Assembly (NCBI GenBank): GCA_031257075.1
Contig: JAIRPM010000176.1
Location: 1 to 7,062 of the forward strand
DNA from: Spirochaetaceae bacterium
GTDB taxonomy: Bacteria; Spirochaetota; Spirochaetia; Treponematales; Breznakiellaceae
Length of the DNA stretch: 7,062 bases
Direction of reading: 5' to 3'
The translations under genes were made by a program, and so were the position numbers. Shown here one piece after another: positions 4,821 to 7,062 of this stretch. Numbering within the stretch: position 1 is the stretch's first letter; each line of letters starts with the position of its first letter. The notes under the pieces are model-generated. The model saw only the letters and a program-made list of their open reading frames with translations, did not search any database and was not told the DNA's origin.

Positions 4821-5682
4821 GACTTTGTTTTGCTTTACGCGCAAATACGGCGTTTTCGCGGCGGCGCTGGCCGGTGTTTTTATGAATGCCGTCCCCCTTG
4901 CCGCGCAAACCCTTCCCGCGCCGGCGGTGCCGTTTCCCGGCCAGGCGACACAGGGAACTATGGGCATCCCCGCTCCCGCGCAGAACCCGGTCATTCCTTT
5001 TGTTGACTTAACTGTCCGTAACCCGCAGTCCGGGCAAGAAGTGGCATTCAGCGTACAACTCCTTGTCCTCCTTACCGTGCTTACGCTTGCGCCGAGCATC
5101 CTTATTTTGATGACGAGTTTCCTGCGCATTTCAATAGTGTTGGACTTTATTAAACGGGCGCTGTCGCTCCAGCAGGTGCCGCCCAACCAGGTAATACTGG
5201 GCATTTCCCTTTTTCTTACCATTTTTGTAATGTGGCCGACCTTTGATACAATAAACACAAATGCGGTGCGCCCGCTTTCTGAAGGGCGTATTTCTGTGCA
5301 GGAAGCGTACCGGCAGGCGGAAGGGCCGATGCGCGTGTTTATGTTTAAGCAGATGCGCTCCCAACAAAGCCGGAATAGCATAGGCCTGTTTATGGCAATG
5401 CGGGGCCTTCCGCAGCCGCGCAACCTTGCCGATGTTCCCACTTACGCGCTTATACCCGCATTCATCCTGAATGAACTGACGGTCGCGTTCAAAATCGGCA
5501 TACTGCTGTTTATTCCTTTTATTGTGATAGATATGGTTGTGGCAAGCGCCCTTATGTCGATGGGTATGATAATGCTTCCGCCCGTAATGATTTCTATGCC
5601 GTTCAAACTGATTTTGTTCATTCTGGTTGACGGCTGGGGGCTTCTTACCGAACAACTTGTCCGTTCATTCATACTAAGGTAA
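4819..5682 (+). CDS. fliP: Flagellar export-gate protein FliP
   Basis: FliP forms, with FliQ and FliR, the inner-membrane export gate of the flagellar type III secretion apparatus. The 287-residue product has a signal-peptide-like start (1-30, hydrophobic core VFAAALAGVFMNAVPLA), a Pro/Ala-rich periplasmic stretch (31-60), then membrane segments at about 78-103 and 124-143, a periplasmic loop (144-205) and a hydrophobic C-terminal region (208-270). Family motifs are APSILILMTSFLRI (91-104), IPAFILNELTVAFKIGILLFIPFI and SMGMIMLPPVMISMPFKL. The methionines 248, 250 and 252 correspond to the M-gasket that seals the channel. The ATG at 4819 is preceded by an in-frame TAA and has no Shine-Dalgarno site. 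fliO, fliQ, fliR, flhB and flhA are absent on both sides, which is unusual. The type III secretion homologue SctR is the alternative, but the cleavable-type leader and family wording favour FliP. Confidence 0.95.
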   Translation: MTLFCFTRKYGVFAAALAGVFMNAVPLAAQTLPAPAVPFPGQATQGTMGIPAPAQNPVIPFVDLTVRNPQSGQEVAFSVQLLVLLTVLTLAPSILILMTSFLRISIVLDFIKRALSLQQVPPNQVILGISLFLTIFVMWPTFDTINTNAVRPLSEGRISVQEAYRQAEGPMRVFMFKQMRSQQSRNSIGLFMAMRGLPQPRNLADVPTYALIPAFILNELTVAFKIGILLFIPFIVIDMVVASALMSMGMIMLPPVMISMPFKLILFILVDGWGLLTEQLVRSFILR

Positions 5683-5699
5683 CGCGGCCGTATCGCGCG

Positions 5700-5729
5700 T
5701 TGCCTTGGAAGAAAGCACTGATTTATCAT
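5700..5729 (+). promoter_or_regulatory. Possible sigma70-type promoter for the glucan phosphorylase
   Basis: TTGCCT (5700-5705) and TATCAT (5724-5729) are 18 bp apart in the 100-nt gap after fliP. Transcription would begin near 5736, giving a leader of about 47 nt with only a poor ribosome site. It is an alternative to the element at 5767-5775. Confidence 0.3.
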
Positions 5730-5766
5730 ACTCAAGCCGCGCCCACTACCCATTACGGCGCTTCTG

Positions 5767-5775
5767 TGTTAGGCT
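5767..5775 (+). promoter_or_regulatory. Extended -10 element directly before the phosphorylase
   Basis: TGTTAGGCT (TGn plus TAGGCT) ends 7 nt before the ATG at 5783, the same geometry as in front of fliP. It would again place transcription initiation at the start codon. The hexamer is a weaker match (four of six). Confidence 0.3.
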
Positions 5776-5782
5776 TCACTGT

Positions 5783-7062
5783 ATGAACATATCAACGTAT
5801 ACAGTAAAACCCAAACTGCCGGCGGCTCTTAAACCGCTCGAAGAAATAGCCTGCAACCTTTGGCTATCGTGGAATTATGACGCCGTGCAGTTATTTGTCC
5901 GTTTGGACTACGACCTTTGGACGGAAACCGCGCAAAGCCCGATGAAGACTCTTAGTATGGTAAGCCAGGAGCGGCTCGAAGAATTGGCAAAGGACAGTTC
6001 GTACATTGCCGCCCTAGAGGATGTGTACGACCGCTTCAAGAAGTACAAAAAGCGCGAGGCATGGTATACCGGCAGCAAAAAAGATGTTGTCGCCTATTTT
6101 TCGATGGAGTACGGCATGGATGTGTCGCTGCCGATTTATTCCGGCGGTCTTGGCATACTCTCCGGCGACCACATGAAGACCACGAGCGATATGAACCTTC
6201 CGCTTGTCGGCATAGGGCTGCTCTACCGCGAAGGCTACTTTCAGCAGTACCTCAACGCGGACGGCTTTCAGCAGGAAAGTTACCCGCAAAATGACTGGTA
6301 CAATATGCCTGTCGAGCGCATAACGGACAAGGACGGCAAGGCTGTAATGATAAGTTTCGACCTTGCCGGGCGCACGGCATTCGCGCAGGTCTGGAGCGTA
6401 AGCGTAGGGCGGGCAACCCTCTACCTGCTCGACACCAACGTTGATGAAAATCCGCCGGACTTCCGCGACATAACCTCGTCCCTGTACGGCGGCAACAAGG
6501 AAACCCGTATTCAGCAGGAAATTTTGCTTGCGATAGGCGGCATAAGGGCGCTCCGCGCTATCGGCGTAAATCCGGCGGTAACGCACATGAACGAAGGGCA
6601 TGCCGCCTTCCTTAGCCTTGAGCGCATCCATGAACTTCAAAAAGAAAAGGGCTTTACCTTTAATCAGGCAAAGGAAGCAATTTGGCCCACGAACATATTT
6701 ACCACGCATACGCCCGTTCCCGCCGGAAACGAGCGCTTCGATATTCCGCTCCTCGAAAAATACATGAAAAGTTGGTGCGGCATACTCGGCATTTCGTGGA
6801 AGGAATTTTTGGGGCTGGGGCGCGTCAATGTAAATGATGATTCCGAGACCTTCTGTATGACGGTGCTTGCGCTTAAACTCTCCGCGTACGCAAACGGCGT
6901 GGCGGCATTGCACGGCGTTGTTTCCCGCGAAATGTGGCAGGGGCTGTGGCCCGGACTGCCGGTGCGCGAAGTGCCGATTCAGCATGTAACCAACGGCGTA
7001 CATCCGGCAACATGGATTTCCAGCGATATGAAACACCTCCTTGACCGGTACCTAGGTCCCGA
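5783..7062 (+). CDS. Alpha-glucan phosphorylase (GT35), N-terminal half, cut by window end
   Basis: This enzyme splits alpha-1,4-glucans with phosphate to glucose-1-phosphate in the cytoplasm, using pyridoxal phosphate. The frame is open from the ATG at 5783 to the right edge, giving 426 residues of a family usually near 850. The first 90 or so residues (LKPLEEIACNLWLSWNYDA, 16-34) match the DUF3417 domain of the TIGR02094-type phosphorylases. The GT35 domain follows with YFSMEYGMDVSLPIYSGGLG (105-124), LSGDHMKTTSDMNLPLVGIGLLY, QNDWYNMP, THMNEGHAAFLSLERI (267-282), FTTHTPVPAGNERFD (306-320) and HVTNGVHPATW (401-411). The lysine that binds the cofactor lies beyond the window. No Shine-Dalgarno site is convincing. 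A 100-nt gap separates it from fliP, and two promoter-like sites in the gap suggest independent transcription. It could be named glgP or malP; the sequence does not decide. Confidence 0.95.
   Translation, partial: MNISTYTVKPKLPAALKPLEEIACNLWLSWNYDAVQLFVRLDYDLWTETAQSPMKTLSMVSQERLEELAKDSSYIAALEDVYDRFKKYKKREAWYTGSKKDVVAYFSMEYGMDVSLPIYSGGLGILSGDHMKTTSDMNLPLVGIGLLYREGYFQQYLNADGFQQESYPQNDWYNMPVERITDKDGKAVMISFDLAGRTAFAQVWSVSVGRATLYLLDTNVDENPPDFRDITSSLYGGNKETRIQQEILLAIGGIRALRAIGVNPAVTHMNEGHAAFLSLERIHELQKEKGFTFNQAKEAIWPTNIFTTHTPVPAGNERFDIPLLEKYMKSWCGILGISWKEFLGLGRVNVNDDSETFCMTVLALKLSAYANGVAALHGVVSREMWQGLWPGLPVREVPIQHVTNGVHPATWISSDMKHLLDRYLGP

Noticed and set aside
5681..5701. Inverted repeat AACGCG/CGCGTT just after fliP as a terminator
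   Set aside because: The stem is only 6 bp with a 9-nt loop and no T-run, and it is easily produced by chance in this GC-rich sequence.
6014..7036. 340-codon open frame on the minus strand
   Set aside because: It lies wholly antisense to the strongly conserved glucan phosphorylase, has a Cys/His/Arg/Tyr-rich composition unlike real proteins here, and matches no family. It is a shadow of codon bias.
1..7062. CRISPR array, tRNA/rRNA, mobile element or defence island
   Set aside because: I saw no regularly spaced repeats, cloverleaf genes, transposase/integrase motifs or defence proteins on either strand.

Overview
The window looks like chromosomal DNA of a GC-rich, flagellated, carbohydrate-fermenting bacterium. 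A spirochaete of the Treponema group is my best guess. It rests on the style of the FliP protein, the relaxed lipobox, and the uncharacterised 226-residue family that I associate with Treponema and Bacteroidetes genomes. The assignment is an inference, not a proven placement. The sequence shows no transposase, integrase, tRNA, rRNA or CRISPR array.

Layout, left to right. (1) 1-68: probable last codons of a gene that starts outside the window. (2) 69-268: an untranslated stretch with two adjacent perfect 3-nt-loop hairpins (85-105 and 109-133) and a possible sigma70 promoter. (3) 269-949 and 978-1556, both + strand: an uncharacterised protein with an Fn3-like C-terminus, then a small lipoprotein with a C-terminal domain resembling the DUF1980/YcgQ domain. 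They are 28 nt apart and probably co-transcribed. (4) 4600 down to 1594, - strand: uxaB then uxaA, a two-gene operon for the two steps from tagaturonate to 2-keto-3-deoxygluconate in galacturonate catabolism. (5) 4601-4818: a divergent control region with a dyad, direct repeats and promoter-like hexamers. (6) 4819-5682, + strand: fliP, a core subunit of the flagellar export gate, without any of its usual flagellar neighbours. (7) 5783 to the right edge, + strand: the N-terminal half of an alpha-glucan phosphorylase, cut by the window end.

The genes do not form one pathway. uxaBA is a coherent pectin/hexuronate-degradation pair, the phosphorylase handles storage or dietary glucans, and fliP belongs to motility. 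This is a housekeeping and carbon-metabolism neighbourhood rather than a defence or mobile island, and I found no convincing new multi-gene system. The points most worth a second look are below gene level. One is a pair of abutting hairpins inside the lipoprotein gene, including a 44-bp near-perfect palindrome. Another is a similar hairpin pair upstream of the first gene. The third is a recurring TANNNT hexamer 6-7 nt before SD-less start codons, which suggests leaderless transcripts.
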